NCBI RefSeq assembly: GCF_021432085.1
Contig: NZ_CP090366.1
Span: 2,914,001 to 2,978,000, forward strand
Direction of reading: 5' to 3'
Origin: Stutzerimonas kunmingensis
GTDB lineage: Bacteria; Pseudomonadota; Gammaproteobacteria; Pseudomonadales; Pseudomonadaceae
Length of the DNA: 64,000 nt
Shown here: piece by piece, positions 1 to 10,259 of the stretch
Layout of the letters: every line of letters begins with the position of its first letter
Position numbering within the stretch: the first letter of the stretch is position 1
Translations under genes and position numbers: made by a program
Notes under the pieces: generated by a model
The model's database searches: none
Seen by the model: only the letters and a program-made list of their open reading frames with translations
What the model was told of the DNA's origin: nothing

Positions 1-219
1 GCGCCGGGCCTCATCCCGGCCGCGCTGAGTCAGATTTCGCTGGGTTTTGCAGTCTTCGAGAACGAAGCCTTCGGGATCGCCGAGACCTGGCGCGCTGGCG
101 TGACGCATGACAAGAATCGCCCGCCCCTCGCGCAATGCCTGCCAGGCCGCCGCGTCGTCAGCCCGAAGCGGCTCGGCAGCAAGTGCCAGCAGACCGATCA
201 GCAGACCGCTGCGCCACAT
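1..219 (-). CDS. Histidine phosphatase family protein, 3' part cut by window edge
   Basis: The first 73 residues are visible and the rest lies beyond base 1. A hydrophobic N-terminus (about residues 3-20, ending LRADD) looks like a Sec signal peptide, so the protein is probably periplasmic. VMRHASAPG at about residues 38-46 matches the phosphohistidine RHG/RHA motif of the histidine phosphatase (phosphoglycerate mutase-like) superfamily, with His40 as the likely nucleophile. The ATG lies 3 bases after the stop of the small membrane protein upstream, so it is probably translated with it. The substrate cannot be told. Confidence 0.75.
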   Translation of the reverse strand, partial: MWRSGLLIGLLALAAEPLRADDAAAWQALREGRAILVMRHASAPGLGDPEGFVLEDCKTQRNLTQRGRDEARR

Positions 220-222
220 GTG

Positions 223-414
223 TCACAACCGCGCCTTGCCGAACGGCCCGGCCGCTACCGCCCACATGATCAGACCGACCACGGGCAGCAGCAGGATCAC
301 ACATGACCAGACAACCTTGCGCCCGACCTCGATGCGGCTGCGCCACACATAAGCGATGGCGAGGACGTCGAGCACGAGAACCACGATGGCCAGCGGGCCG
401 CTGAGGCTTTCCAT
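223..414 (-). CDS. Small two-helix membrane protein (PLDc_N-like)
   Basis: A 63-residue protein with two hydrophobic stretches (about residues 5-22 and 32-52) joined by a short basic loop (WRSRIEVGRK). This is the layout of the cardiolipin-synthase N-terminal domain (PLDc_N) found alone in many small proteins. No phospholipase D HKD motif is present, so it is not an enzyme by itself. The ATG at 414 is preferred over an in-frame TTG one codon earlier. It follows a similar gene by 6 bases, suggesting coupled translation. Function unknown. Confidence 0.6.
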   Translation of the reverse strand: MESLSGPLAIVVLVLDVLAIAYVWRSRIEVGRKVVWSCVILLLPVVGLIMWAVAAGPFGKARL

Positions 415-420
415 CAACGG

Positions 421-630
421 CTACCGATACGGCCCGCGCGAGTCAGGGCGATTGCCGCGCGGCCCCATGATTCCCCAGATGATCAGGCCGAGCACTGGCA
501 ACAGAACGATCAGAAGCACCCAGAGCACCTTCTTGCCCCCGGTGCTATCGCTGCGAACGATGCTGATGATCGCCCAGATATCCAGTATCAGGATGAGCAG
601 GCCGAAAATACCGCCGAAGGCATCTCCCAT
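421..630 (-). CDS. Small two-helix membrane protein (PLDc_N-like)
   Basis: A 69-residue protein with two transmembrane segments (about residues 7-24 and 34-54), a Lys-Lys-containing loop and a polar tail rich in Arg, Gly and Pro. It resembles the stand-alone PLDc_N domain and the next gene downstream, so the two are probably paralogues from a tandem duplication. AGGAG precedes the ATG at a good distance. It appears to be the first gene of a three-gene set with its neighbour and the histidine phosphatase. No catalytic motif is seen. Confidence 0.65.
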   Translation of the reverse strand: MGDAFGGIFGLLILILDIWAIISIVRSDSTGGKKVLWVLLIVLLPVLGLIIWGIMGPRGNRPDSRGPYR

Positions 631-706
631 GGGTTCGCTCCTGTTTGGGTGAGTACCTAATCTAGGATGCCAGCGCGGCGGCAGGGTTCAGTAATCGCCC
701 GGTGGC

Positions 707-1390
707 TCAGTAGCGCCGCGGGTCGATCTGCGCAAAGCTGGCGACGGTCTCGTGCTCACCGAGGGCGCCGCCATCGCGGCCCAGCCCACAGACGCGCATG
801 CCGGCCTGCTGCGCGGCATCGAGTTCTTCGACCACATCGGAAAGGAACAGCACCTCGACGGCTGGCACGCCAATGGCTTCGGCGATGCGCTGGTAGGAGA
901 CCACCTCGCGCTTGTGCCCGCTGGTGGTATCGAAATAACCGGAGAACAGCGGTGTCAGGTCGCCGGCCTCGGAACAGCCGAAGATCAGCTGCTGTGCCTG
1001 GATCGAGCCTGAGGAATACACGTACAGCGCATACCCCTGCGCCTTCCACTCCCGTAGCGCAGCCACTGCGTCCGGATAGATGTGCCCCTTGAGCTGGCCG
1101 GCCCGGTAGCCCTGGAACCAGACCATGCCTTGCAGCGCCTTGAGCGAGGTCGCCTTGCGATCGCTGGCGATCCAGCCGAGCAGTATCTCGATGACGCGCT
1201 CGATATCCGCATCGCCCTCACCGCTTTCGCCGCGCACCGCATCGAGCTGCGCAGCGACCGCAGGTTCGCCGGCGTGGCTGCGGATATACGCCGGCAAATG
1301 CTCGCGCGCATAGGGAAACAGCACATCGAAGACGAAGCTGACGGCGCTGGTGGTGCCTTCGATATCGGTGAGGATCGCCTTGATCGGCAT
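707..1390 (-). CDS. mtnC: Acireductone synthase (enolase-phosphatase E1)
   Basis: 227 residues, the usual size for this HAD-superfamily enzyme. It converts 2,3-diketo-5-methylthiopentyl-1-phosphate to acireductone in the methionine salvage pathway. HAD motif I is LTDIEGTT (residues 7-14; Asp9 as nucleophile), motif II is YSSGS, and motif III/IV is [11 protein letters not shown]. The ATG at 1390 gives the canonical [12 protein letters not shown] start; an upstream extension in the same frame is only read-through of the intergenic gap. It follows mtnD directly and ends the mtnB-mtnD-mtnC run. Confidence 0.95.
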   Translation of the reverse strand: MPIKAILTDIEGTTSAVSFVFDVLFPYAREHLPAYIRSHAGEPAVAAQLDAVRGESGEGDADIERVIEILLGWIASDRKATSLKALQGMVWFQGYRAGQLKGHIYPDAVAALREWKAQGYALYVYSSGSIQAQQLIFGCSEAGDLTPLFSGYFDTTSGHKREVVSYQRIAEAIGVPAVEVLFLSDVVEELDAAQQAGMRVCGLGRDGGALGEHETVASFAQIDPRRY

Positions 1391-1391
1391 C

Positions 1392-1937
1392 TCAGTCGTC
1401 CAGCCGCGGGAACTGATCGGCGATGCGTTCGCCGGTGAATTTCGCGACCCAGCCTTCCGGGTTGTTGAACAGGCGGATGGCGACGAAGTGTGGCTCTTCA
1501 CCCATGTCGAACCAGTGACGCGTGCCGGCGGGCACGGAGATCAGGTCGTTCTTTTCGCACAGCACGGCGTAGACCATGTCATCGATATGCAGGGTAAACA
1601 GCCCGCGCCCGGCAACGAAGAAGCGCACTTCGTCCTCGGCATGGCGATGCTCGTCAAGGAACTTCGCACGCAGTTCGTCCTTCTGCGGGTGATCGCGGGT
1701 CAGGCTGATCACATCCACCGTGACGTAGCCACGCTCGGTCATCAGCTTGTCGATCTGCGGCCGGTAGGCGGCGATTACCTCTTCCTGCCTGGCCCCGGCG
1801 GCGATTGGTGCGCTGGCCTCCCAGCGCTCCAGCTGCACACCGACCTTGGCCAGCGTCGGGGCGATGTCTTCGAGGTGGGTCAGCACCTTGAGCGGCTGAT
1901 CGGGTCGGGTCTCGTGATAGACGCTGAGGACACTCAT
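1392..1937 (-). CDS. mtnD: Acireductone dioxygenase
   Basis: 181-residue cupin that oxidises acireductone. The Fe form gives the 2-keto acid precursor of methionine plus formate; the Ni form gives an off-pathway product. All four metal ligands of the family are present at the expected positions: His97, His99 and Glu103 in EHRHAEDEV, and His141 in PAGTRH. The ATG at 1937 is the family start. It lies between mtnB (53 bases upstream) and mtnC (1 base downstream), so it is co-transcribed with them. Confidence 0.95.
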   Translation of the reverse strand: MSVLSVYHETRPDQPLKVLTHLEDIAPTLAKVGVQLERWEASAPIAAGARQEEVIAAYRPQIDKLMTERGYVTVDVISLTRDHPQKDELRAKFLDEHRHAEDEVRFFVAGRGLFTLHIDDMVYAVLCEKNDLISVPAGTRHWFDMGEEPHFVAIRLFNNPEGWVAKFTGERIADQFPRLDD

Positions 1938-1990
1938 GTTCGGCTCTCCGAAAAGGTCGTCTGACCGGTCGCTACCGGGCAGGCTGGAAT

Positions 1991-2611
1991 TTATCTGGGC
2001 TGCAGGGCACGCATCTTCAGTTCGCATTCGAACAGAAATTCGAATGCCTCGATCTGTCGCAGCGCATCGCTCATCGTCTCGCCCCAGGTGTACAGGCCGT
2101 GGCAGCGAATCAGGTAGCCGACGCAATCGGGATGCTCGTCAAGCCACGGCTGCACCCTGGTGGCCAGGGCGGCGATGTCCTGATCGTTGTCGAAGATTGG
2201 CACCAGCACCTGCAATTCATGGCTCGAGATGCCGCTGAAGGCCTTTTGCAACTCGTAATCGGCGAACACCAGCGAATCGGCCAAGGCGACGCGGGACAGC
2301 ACCGTGGCATTCACCGAATGGGTGTGCAGCACCGCGCCGATCTCCGGTTTCCAGCGATACAGCTGGGTATGCAGCAGTGTCTCCGCCGAAGGCCTCTTGC
2401 CCTCTTCCAGGCTGTTGCCGTGCATGTCGACGGCCAACAGGTCATCGGCAGTCAGCTCGCCCTTGTGCCTCCCGGAAACGGTCAGCAGCAGCTCGGCGCT
2501 GGTCAGGCGCGCCGAGTAGTTGCTGCTGGTCGCCGGCGACCAGCCACGGCCATACAAGAAGCGTCCGGCGTCGATGATCGCCTGGCTCAGGTGCTGGCGG
2601 GTAGCAGTCAT
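1991..2611 (-). CDS. mtnB: Methylthioribulose-1-phosphate dehydratase
   Basis: 206-residue class II aldolase/adducin-fold enzyme that dehydrates 5-methylthioribulose-1-phosphate in methionine salvage. Zinc-ligand candidates are the histidines of LHTHSVNA (His96, His98) and the later RCHGLYTWG near residue 170. The start ATG overlaps the stop of the MFS gene upstream by 4 bases (ATGA), so the two are translationally coupled. mtnA, the preceding step, is not in this window. Confidence 0.93.
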   Translation of the reverse strand: MTATRQHLSQAIIDAGRFLYGRGWSPATSSNYSARLTSAELLLTVSGRHKGELTADDLLAVDMHGNSLEEGKRPSAETLLHTQLYRWKPEIGAVLHTHSVNATVLSRVALADSLVFADYELQKAFSGISSHELQVLVPIFDNDQDIAALATRVQPWLDEHPDCVGYLIRCHGLYTWGETMSDALRQIEAFEFLFECELKMRALQPR

Positions 2612-3759
2612 GCGCGGTCCTCCTGCAAACGGAAGGCAATGATAGCGGCTGCGGCCAGCGCCGCCAGACTGGCGATGGCGAACGACCAGCCCGGTCCCAG
2701 ACCGGACCAGGCGTAGCCCGCGTAGAGCGCACCCAGCGCTCCACCGATGCCGGACAGGCTGGCATACAGCGCCTGGCCCTGGCCCTGCTGGCGATGGCCG
2801 AAACTGCGCTGGACGAAGTGAATGGCGGCGGCGTGGAAACTGCCGAAGGTCGCCGCGTGCATCAGCTGCGCGACCAGCAGCACGGCCAGATGCTCGGCGA
2901 ACTGCCCGAGCAACACCCAGCGCAGGGCGGCGATCAGGAAGCTGGCCAGCAGCACCTGACGCAGCGAGAAACGCTCGAGCAGCCGCGCCATTACCAGGAA
3001 CAGCAGGATTTCCGCGACCACGCCCAGCGCCCACATCAGTCCGATAAAGCTGCGGCTGTAGCCCAGTGCTTCCAAGTGAATACTGAAGAAGGTGTAGTAC
3101 GGACCATGGGCCAGCTGCATCAACGCCACGCAGCCGTAGAAGGCCAGTACGCCAGGCCGCCGCAGCTGGGCGAGGAACCCACCCTGCCCGGCCGCCTCGC
3201 TACGTTGCCGCGGATGCGCGTTGGGCACCCAGGCGCTGCTCAGCACGATGCCGACCATCACGAAGGCCACCGCGGTCGGGTAAAGATCGAGGCTCAGCCG
3301 CTGGAACAGCAGCCCGAGCCCTACCACCGCGAAGATGAAACCGATGCTGCCCCACAGCCTGACCTGGCTGTAGCGCTCAGTCTGCTCGTGCAGATGCGCC
3401 AGGGTGATGACTTCGAACTGCGGCAGCACCGCGTGCCAGAAGAACGCATGCAACGCCATCACCAGCGCCAGCCAGGCAAAGCTCTTGTCGAAGAAGATCA
3501 GCCCGAAGGACAGCAAGGTGCACAGCGCGCCGAGACGGACGATTTCCAGCCGGCGACCGGTTGCATCACCCAGCCAGCCCCAGAGATTCGGCGCCACGCA
3601 ACGCATCAGCATGGGAATGGCGATCAGCTCGCCGATCCGCTCCGGCGAGAAACCCAGATGATCGAAGTACAGCCCGAGAAACGGCGCCGTGGAGCCGAGC
3701 AGGCCAAAGTAGAAGAAATAGAAACCGGACAGACGCCAGTACGGCAGAGCAGCGGCCAT
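2608..3759 (-). CDS. MFS transporter, 3-phenylpropionate (HcaT)-like family
   Basis: 383 residues with about 12 hydrophobic helices, starting MAAALPYWRLSGFYFFYFG, a start typical of the HcaT-like branch of the major facilitator superfamily. The inter-helix GDATGRR loop near residues 62-68 matches the MFS motif A position. It sits between aroC (74 bases upstream) and mtnB (4-base overlap). The overlap hints at uptake of a methylthio compound for salvage, but that is inference; the substrate is unknown. Confidence 0.8.
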   Translation of the reverse strand: MAAALPYWRLSGFYFFYFGLLGSTAPFLGLYFDHLGFSPERIGELIAIPMLMRCVAPNLWGWLGDATGRRLEIVRLGALCTLLSFGLIFFDKSFAWLALVMALHAFFWHAVLPQFEVITLAHLHEQTERYSQVRLWGSIGFIFAVVGLGLLFQRLSLDLYPTAVAFVMVGIVLSSAWVPNAHPRQRSEAAGQGGFLAQLRRPGVLAFYGCVALMQLAHGPYYTFFSIHLEALGYSRSFIGLMWALGVVAEILLFLVMARLLERFSLRQVLLASFLIAALRWVLLGQFAEHLAVLLVAQLMHAATFGSFHAAAIHFVQRSFGHRQQGQGQALYASLSGIGGALGALYAGYAWSGLGPGWSFAIASLAALAAAAIIAFRLQEDRA

Positions 3760-3833
3760 AGGCTACAAGCTACCGACTGCGGACAACTGCCGCCTTATGC
3801 TGCCGCCGTCGGTCTGCCGTCTACGGCCCGGAT

Positions 3834-4925
3834 TCACAGTTGCGGCAGCACCGGGGTGAGCACTTGCACATCGGCGTTCTGCCCACGGTGGCGCAGCAGG
3901 TGATCGAGCAGAACGATGGCCATCATGGCCTCGGCGATCGGCGTGGCACGAATGCCGACGCAGGGGTCATGACGACCCTTGGTGATGACCTCGACCGGCG
4001 CGCCATTCACATCGATCGACTGCCCTGGCGTGGTGATGCTGGACGTGGCCTTGAGCGCCAGGTGGGCGACGATCGGCTGTCCCGAGGAGATGCCACCGAG
4101 AATGCCGCCGGCACTGTTGGAGAGGAATCCTTGGGGCGTCAGCTCGTCGCGATGCTCGGTGCCACGCTGGGCGACCGAAGCGAAACCGGCGCCGATCTCC
4201 ACACCCTTGACCGCGTTGATGCTCATCAGCGCGTGGGCCAGCTCGGCGTCCAAACGGTCGAAGATCGGCTCGCCAAGGCCCGGCGGTACGCCATCGGCGA
4301 CCACGGTGATCTTCGCGCCCACCGAATCCTGATCGCGACGCAGCTGGTCCATATAGGCCTCCAGCTCCGGCACCTTGTCCGGGTCCGGACTGAAGAAGGC
4401 ATTCTGCTCGACACTGTCCCAGGTCTTGAACGGGATCTCGATCGGACCGAGCTGGCTCATGTAGCCGCGCACCTGGATGCCCAGGGTCGCCAGATACTTC
4501 TTGGCGATGGCACCGGCCGCCACGCGCATGGCGGTCTCGCGCGCGGAGCTGCGGCCACCGCCGCGGTAGTCGCGCAGGCCGTACTTGTGGTGATAGGTGT
4601 AGTCGGCGTGGGCCGGACGGAACTGGTCCTTGATCGCCGAGTAGTCCTTGGACTTCTGGTCGGTGTTGCGGATCAACAGGCCGATGGGGCAACCGGTTGT
4701 CCTGCCTTCGAAGACGCCGGAGAGGATTTCCACCTCATCGGCTTCCTGGCGCTGAGTGGTATGCCGGCTGGTGCCCGGCTTGCGGCGGTCGAGATCGCGC
4801 TGCAGATCGTCCAGCGACAGCTCCAGCCCGGGCGGGCAACCGTCGACGATGGCCACCAGCGCAGGACCATGGCTCTCGCCGGCAGTGGTGACGGTGAACA
4901 GCTTGCCGTAGGTATTGCCGGACAT
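3834..4925 (-). CDS. aroC: Chorismate synthase
   Basis: 363 residues, full length for the bacterial enzyme that makes chorismate from EPSP using reduced FMN. Family signatures are present: [18 protein letters not shown] near the N-terminus (residues 16-33), [10 protein letters not shown] around residue 122, and [12 protein letters not shown] near the C-terminus. The start gives [20 protein letters not shown], as expected. It opens the minus-strand run that continues with the MFS transporter and mtnBDC. Confidence 0.97.
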   Translation of the reverse strand: MSGNTYGKLFTVTTAGESHGPALVAIVDGCPPGLELSLDDLQRDLDRRKPGTSRHTTQRQEADEVEILSGVFEGRTTGCPIGLLIRNTDQKSKDYSAIKDQFRPAHADYTYHHKYGLRDYRGGGRSSARETAMRVAAGAIAKKYLATLGIQVRGYMSQLGPIEIPFKTWDSVEQNAFFSPDPDKVPELEAYMDQLRRDQDSVGAKITVVADGVPPGLGEPIFDRLDAELAHALMSINAVKGVEIGAGFASVAQRGTEHRDELTPQGFLSNSAGGILGGISSGQPIVAHLALKATSSITTPGQSIDVNGAPVEVITKGRHDPCVGIRATPIAEAMMAIVLLDHLLRHRGQNADVQVLTPVLPQL

Positions 4926-5070
4926 GCAGGACGCTCCGCGATCGACCGAAAAACAGGGGCCGGAAGTATACCTGAGGCCGCTACGGTGTCATCGCTCCTG
5001 TTGCCGGCGCATACTGACCTTTGCGTCGATTGCCGCGTCCAACCTGCTCCGTGACCAACGAAATCCTTCC

Positions 5071-6033
5071 ATGCGTGCCCTGCTGATACTGCTGCTACTG
5101 ACCATGTCCCCTTCTCTCCTGCAGGCGCAGACCCTGCTCAATCAGACCCTGAACCTGGATACCGGCAGCGGCGTGCTGCAGGGCAGCCTGTTGCTGCCGA
5201 AAAGCGACCAGCCGGTACCGGTAGCGCTGCTGATCGCAGGTTCCGGCCCGACCGATCGCAACGGCAACAACCCGGCCGGACGCAACGACAGCCTCAAGCG
5301 CCTGGCCCAGGGCCTGGCCAAGCTGGGCGTGGCCAGCCTGCGCTACGACAAGCGCGGCGTCGGCGCCAGCCTGGCGGCCGCACCGGACGAGCGCGAGCTG
5401 AGCGTCGAGGGCTATGTCAACGATGCGCTGGCCTGGAGCGCGAAGCTCAAGGGCGATCCCCGTTTCAGCCAACTGATCCTGATCGGCCACAGCGAAGGCG
5501 CGCTGATCGCCAGTCTCGCCGCGCCGAAGTCGGGCGCCGCGGCGCTGATCAGCATCGCCGGCAGCGGCCGACCGATCGACGAGGTGCTGCGCGAGCAACT
5601 GCAGGGCCGCCTGCCGCCGGCACTGCTCGCCACCAGTTATTTTCTGATCGACGAGCTCAAGGCCGGCCGAACCCACGCCGAAGTGCCGGAGCCCCTGCAG
5701 GTGCTGTTCCGCCCGAGCGTGCAGCCGTACCTGGTTTCGCTGTTCGCCTACGACCCGGCGGAGGCCTTCGCGGCCGTCGAGACACCCGCGCTGATCGTCC
5801 AGGGCCGCCACGACATCCAGGTCGGCATCGAGGACGCCGAAGCCCTGCAGCGCGCAAAAGCCGACGCCAAGCTGGCACTGATCGATGGCATGAACCATGT
5901 GCTGCGCATCGTCCCGGCGAATGCGCAACAGCTGGCCTCCTATGATGACCCCGACCTGCCGCTCGCCTGGGACCTGCAGGAACGTATCCGACACTTCCTG
6001 CAGGCCAATGGCATCCTGCCAGCCTCCAGTTAG
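5071..6033 (+). CDS. Secreted alpha/beta hydrolase
   Basis: 320 residues with a signal peptide (about 1-19, ending LLQAQ), so probably periplasmic. The nucleophile elbow is GHSEGAL with Ser141, the acid is likely the Asp of GRHDIQ and the His is in GMNHVL. The oxyanion region GSGPTDRNGN (about residues 58-67) is typical of the dienelactone-hydrolase/BAAT-like esterases. The ATG at 5071 directly precedes the hydrophobic leader; the long in-frame extension upstream overlaps the divergent aroC 5' end and is rejected. Substrate unknown. Confidence 0.85.
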   Translation: MRALLILLLLTMSPSLLQAQTLLNQTLNLDTGSGVLQGSLLLPKSDQPVPVALLIAGSGPTDRNGNNPAGRNDSLKRLAQGLAKLGVASLRYDKRGVGASLAAAPDERELSVEGYVNDALAWSAKLKGDPRFSQLILIGHSEGALIASLAAPKSGAAALISIAGSGRPIDEVLREQLQGRLPPALLATSYFLIDELKAGRTHAEVPEPLQVLFRPSVQPYLVSLFAYDPAEAFAAVETPALIVQGRHDIQVGIEDAEALQRAKADAKLALIDGMNHVLRIVPANAQQLASYDDPDLPLAWDLQERIRHFLQANGILPASS

Positions 6034-6114
6034 GCGCCGCGCTGCCGATAGCCCGCATGACGAGGGCCCGATCGGCTCCTGAACGAGCCGCCGCGCAGGC
6101 CCAGGAACGCGCAG

Positions 6115-6894
6115 ATGACCGACAGCGAAACCACCCAGAGCACTGAAAAAGACCAGCCGGCAGCACCTAAGCATCCGTGGACGGAGCTCAAGCCCGACCG
6201 TTTCCGCCTGCTGCGCCTGGCACCACTGCCCACCGAGCGCGACGGCGGCGCGCGCCCGCTGCGATTCGTCGAACTTGCGCAACTGGAACGGCATACGCCG
6301 GAGCAGAGCCTGCTGCGGATGTTCATCAACATCCCCGGCCAGGTGCGCTCGCGCAAGAACAACGTGCTGGAGGTGTGGGCCGATCACCGCAGCAAGGAAC
6401 TGCGCTTCGTGCCAGATAACGGATTACAACTGGACCCGGCCAATCGAGGCCTCGGCCGCTTTCTGTTGGCCCAGGGCGCGGCATGGGCGCAGAAGCGCTG
6501 GAGCCACTATCTGGTCGAGGGCGGCGCGTTGCCGAAGGATGTGGCGAGCGAAGACCAGCGCCTGCGTCGCGATCACTGCCTGCGCACCCAGGGCTTCGAT
6601 ATCGACTACCCCCAGGCGACGCCGCTCAAGCCAACCTACGGCGCACCGCGGGTCAGCGCCCTGCGAGCGGACTGGAACAGCGAGAAGGTGCAGGTAGTGG
6701 AGCTGCAGGAGGCGGCGGCGATGCTGGAACAGGCCGACCGCAACCTGCAGGCGCAGGAAAACCAGATTCGTGAACTGCAGGAGCGAATCGCCCGCTTCCG
6801 CCGAGAGGACGGTGCGCTGCGATTCACCATTGTTTGCCTGATTGCGCTGGCGCTGTTCCAGGCCGGCCTGCTGATCTGGATGGCGACGCGCTAA
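6115..6894 (+). CDS. Conserved hypothetical protein with coiled coil and C-terminal membrane anchor
   Basis: 259 residues. The soluble part (about 1-190) has no motif I recognise. Residues about 190-230 (VQVVELQEAAAMLEQADRN and following) form a heptad-like amphipathic coiled coil, and residues about 236-256 form one transmembrane helix ending MATR. It is therefore likely tail-anchored in the inner membrane with its bulk in the cytoplasm. The gene lies 81 bases after the hydrolase and converges on lamB with a 10-base gap. No function proposed. Confidence 0.7.
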   Translation: MTDSETTQSTEKDQPAAPKHPWTELKPDRFRLLRLAPLPTERDGGARPLRFVELAQLERHTPEQSLLRMFINIPGQVRSRKNNVLEVWADHRSKELRFVPDNGLQLDPANRGLGRFLLAQGAAWAQKRWSHYLVEGGALPKDVASEDQRLRRDHCLRTQGFDIDYPQATPLKPTYGAPRVSALRADWNSEKVQVVELQEAAAMLEQADRNLQAQENQIRELQERIARFRREDGALRFTIVCLIALALFQAGLLIWMATR

Positions 6895-6904
6895 TCCGCG
6901 ACTT

Positions 6905-8197
<1,293 letters not shown>

Positions 8198-8206
8198 TTA
8201 TCCCCA

Positions 8207-8225
8207 GCCTGCTGGCAAGGCAGGC
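8207..8225 (-). other. Intercistronic stem-loop between gtsD and lamB
   Basis: A perfect 6-bp inverted repeat (GCCTGC / GCAGGC) with a 7-base loop lies just after the gtsD stop. No T-tract follows on the minus strand, so it is more likely an mRNA-stabilising or processing hairpin than a full terminator. Confidence 0.4.
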
Positions 8226-8232
8226 CGGTACC

Positions 8233-9405
8233 TCACTGCACCGGCCCCGCTCCGTTGGAAACCAGCCGGGTGACCTTGCTTTCGCGCGTGGCTGCAGGCT
8301 GCACAACGCCAAGCCGCTCGCCGGTCTGCGCATCGAAGAGCAGCGCCTTGCGCGGGTCGAACTGCAGATTGAGCGTTTCCCCCACCCGCGGCGCCTGATC
8401 CGGCGCCAAGCGGCAGCAGGCCTTGACCTGATTCAGCGTGAACACCACCAGGGTGTCTGGCCCGGTGGGTTCCACCACTTCGATGTCGACCGCCAGCGAA
8501 AAATCAGCTGTTCCGACTCCGGCGAGGCCGATCTGTTCAGGGCGAATGCCGAGGATGAGTTCACGATCACGCAGACCGTCGTCGGTAGTGATCGGCAGCG
8601 GCAGTTCGCAGCTGCCCTGTTCGCTGTTGAGCACGCCTACCCAGCGTCCGTCGCGCTGACGAATACGCAGCGGCACGAAGTTCATCGGTGGCGAGCCGAT
8701 GAAGCTGGCGACGAACAGGTTGGCCGGATTGTTGTAGATCTCATGCGGAGTACCGAACTGCTGGATCACGCCGTCCTTCATCACCGCGACCTTGTCGCCA
8801 AGGGTCATCGCCTCGATCTGATCGTGGGTGACGTACACCGTGGTGGTCTTCAGGCGCTGGTGCATCAGCTTGATTTCGGTGCGCATCTCCACCCGCAGCT
8901 TGGCATCGAGGTTCGACAGCGGCTCGTCGAACAGGTAGATCTTCGGCCGCCGAGCCAGCGCCCGGCCCATGGCCACGCGCTGCTGCTGGCCGCCGGAGAG
9001 CTGCGCCGGCTTGCGCGCGAGCAGCGGTTCGATCTGCAGCAGCTTGGCGACCCGCGCCACCTCCTCCTCGATCTTCGCCGCCGACACCTTGCGCATCTTC
9101 AGGCCGAAGGCAATGTTGTCGCGTACGCTCATGGTCGGGTAGAGCGCGTAGGACTGAAACACCATGGCGATGTCGCGATCCTTCGGGCTCGCCTGGCTGA
9201 TGTCCTCGCCGTCGACGAGAATCTCGCCACCGGTGATGTTCTCCAGCCCGGCGATGCAGTTCATCAGGGTGGATTTTCCGCAGCCCGAAGGCCCGACCAG
9301 GATCAGGAATTCACCGGCGTCGATCTTCAGCGCGATGTCCTTCAGCGTTGCGATCTGGCTGTTGCCATAACTCTTTTGAACATTGCGCAGTTCCAGGGAA
9401 GCCAT
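8233..9405 (-). CDS. gtsD: Sugar ABC transporter ATP-binding protein (MalK/GtsD type)
   Basis: 390 residues, the normal length of a CUT1 ATPase. Walker A is GPSGCGKST (about residues 38-46), the Q-loop is VFQSYALYP, the signature LSGGQQQR and Walker [13 protein letters not shown], followed by the H-loop VTHDQ. The C-terminal third (from about residue 240) is the TOBE/MalK regulatory domain. The start at 9405 gives [14 protein letters not shown] with GGAG upstream; the reading frame extends much further 5' but only through gtsC. It energises the GtsBC permease. Confidence 0.92.
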   Translation of the reverse strand: MASLELRNVQKSYGNSQIATLKDIALKIDAGEFLILVGPSGCGKSTLMNCIAGLENITGGEILVDGEDISQASPKDRDIAMVFQSYALYPTMSVRDNIAFGLKMRKVSAAKIEEEVARVAKLLQIEPLLARKPAQLSGGQQQRVAMGRALARRPKIYLFDEPLSNLDAKLRVEMRTEIKLMHQRLKTTTVYVTHDQIEAMTLGDKVAVMKDGVIQQFGTPHEIYNNPANLFVASFIGSPPMNFVPLRIRQRDGRWVGVLNSEQGSCELPLPITTDDGLRDRELILGIRPEQIGLAGVGTADFSLAVDIEVVEPTGPDTLVVFTLNQVKACCRLAPDQAPRVGETLNLQFDPRKALLFDAQTGERLGVVQPAATRESKVTRLVSNGAGPVQ

Positions 9406-9416
9406 CGTTGTTCTCC

Positions 9417-10259
9417 TCAACCCTTGACGGCGCCGGCAGTCAGCCCGCGCAGGAAATATTTGCCGGCGACCACGTAGACCACCAGCGTGGGCAGGCCGGC
9501 GATCATCGCCGCGGCCATGTCGACGTTGTATTGCTTGGCGCCAGTGCTGGTGTTCACCAGGTTGTTCAGTGCCACGGTGACCGGCTGGGTATCGCCACTG
9601 GCGAACACCACGCCGAAGAGGAAGTCGTTCCAGATCTGGGTGAACTGCCAGATCAGGCAGACCATGATGATCGGCACCGACATCGGCAGCAGAATGCGCC
9701 CGAAGATGGTGAAGAAGCCGGCACCGTCCAGCCGTGCCGCCCGCACCAGCGCGTCCGGCACGCTGACGTAGAAGTTGCGGAAGAACAGCGTGGTGAAGGC
9801 CAGGCCGTAGACCACGTGCACCAGCACCAGGCCGGTAGTGGTATTGGCCAGGCCGAGCTTGCCGAGGGTGAAGGACGCCGGCAGCAGGATCACCTGAAAC
9901 GGCAGGAAGCAGCCGAACAGCAGCAGACCGAAGAACAGCTGCGAGCCACGGAAGCGCCACATCGACAGCACGTAACCATTGATCGCACCCAGGGCGGTGG
10001 AGATCAGCACGGCCGGAATCACGATCTTCACCGAGTTCCAGAAATAGCCGCCAATGCTGTCCCAGGCGGTTAGCCAGCCCATCGCGCTGAATGCTTCAGG
10101 CCAGCTCAGCAGGTTGCCGGTACGGATGTCTTCCGGGGTCTTGAAGCTGGTCAGCAGCATCACGATCAGCGGCACCAGGTAGACGGCGCAGGCCAGCAAC
10201 AGGGTGGCATGGATGGTCAGGCGCCCGAGAGTCAGGCGCGGTTGCGCGAAGTCAGACAT
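9417..10259 (-). CDS. gtsC: Sugar ABC transporter permease (MalG/GtsC type)
   Basis: 280 residues with six predicted transmembrane helices. The EAA loop, which docks on the ATPase, is seen as VPDALVRAARLDGAGFFTIF (about residues 173-192). It pairs with GtsB; the two genes overlap by 8 bases, which implies coupled translation and 1:1 stoichiometry. In Pseudomonas this transporter mainly imports glucose, and some relatives import mannitol or maltose. Confidence 0.92.
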   Translation of the reverse strand: MSDFAQPRLTLGRLTIHATLLLACAVYLVPLIVMLLTSFKTPEDIRTGNLLSWPEAFSAMGWLTAWDSIGGYFWNSVKIVIPAVLISTALGAINGYVLSMWRFRGSQLFFGLLLFGCFLPFQVILLPASFTLGKLGLANTTTGLVLVHVVYGLAFTTLFFRNFYVSVPDALVRAARLDGAGFFTIFGRILLPMSVPIIMVCLIWQFTQIWNDFLFGVVFASGDTQPVTVALNNLVNTSTGAKQYNVDMAAAMIAGLPTLVVYVVAGKYFLRGLTAGAVKG

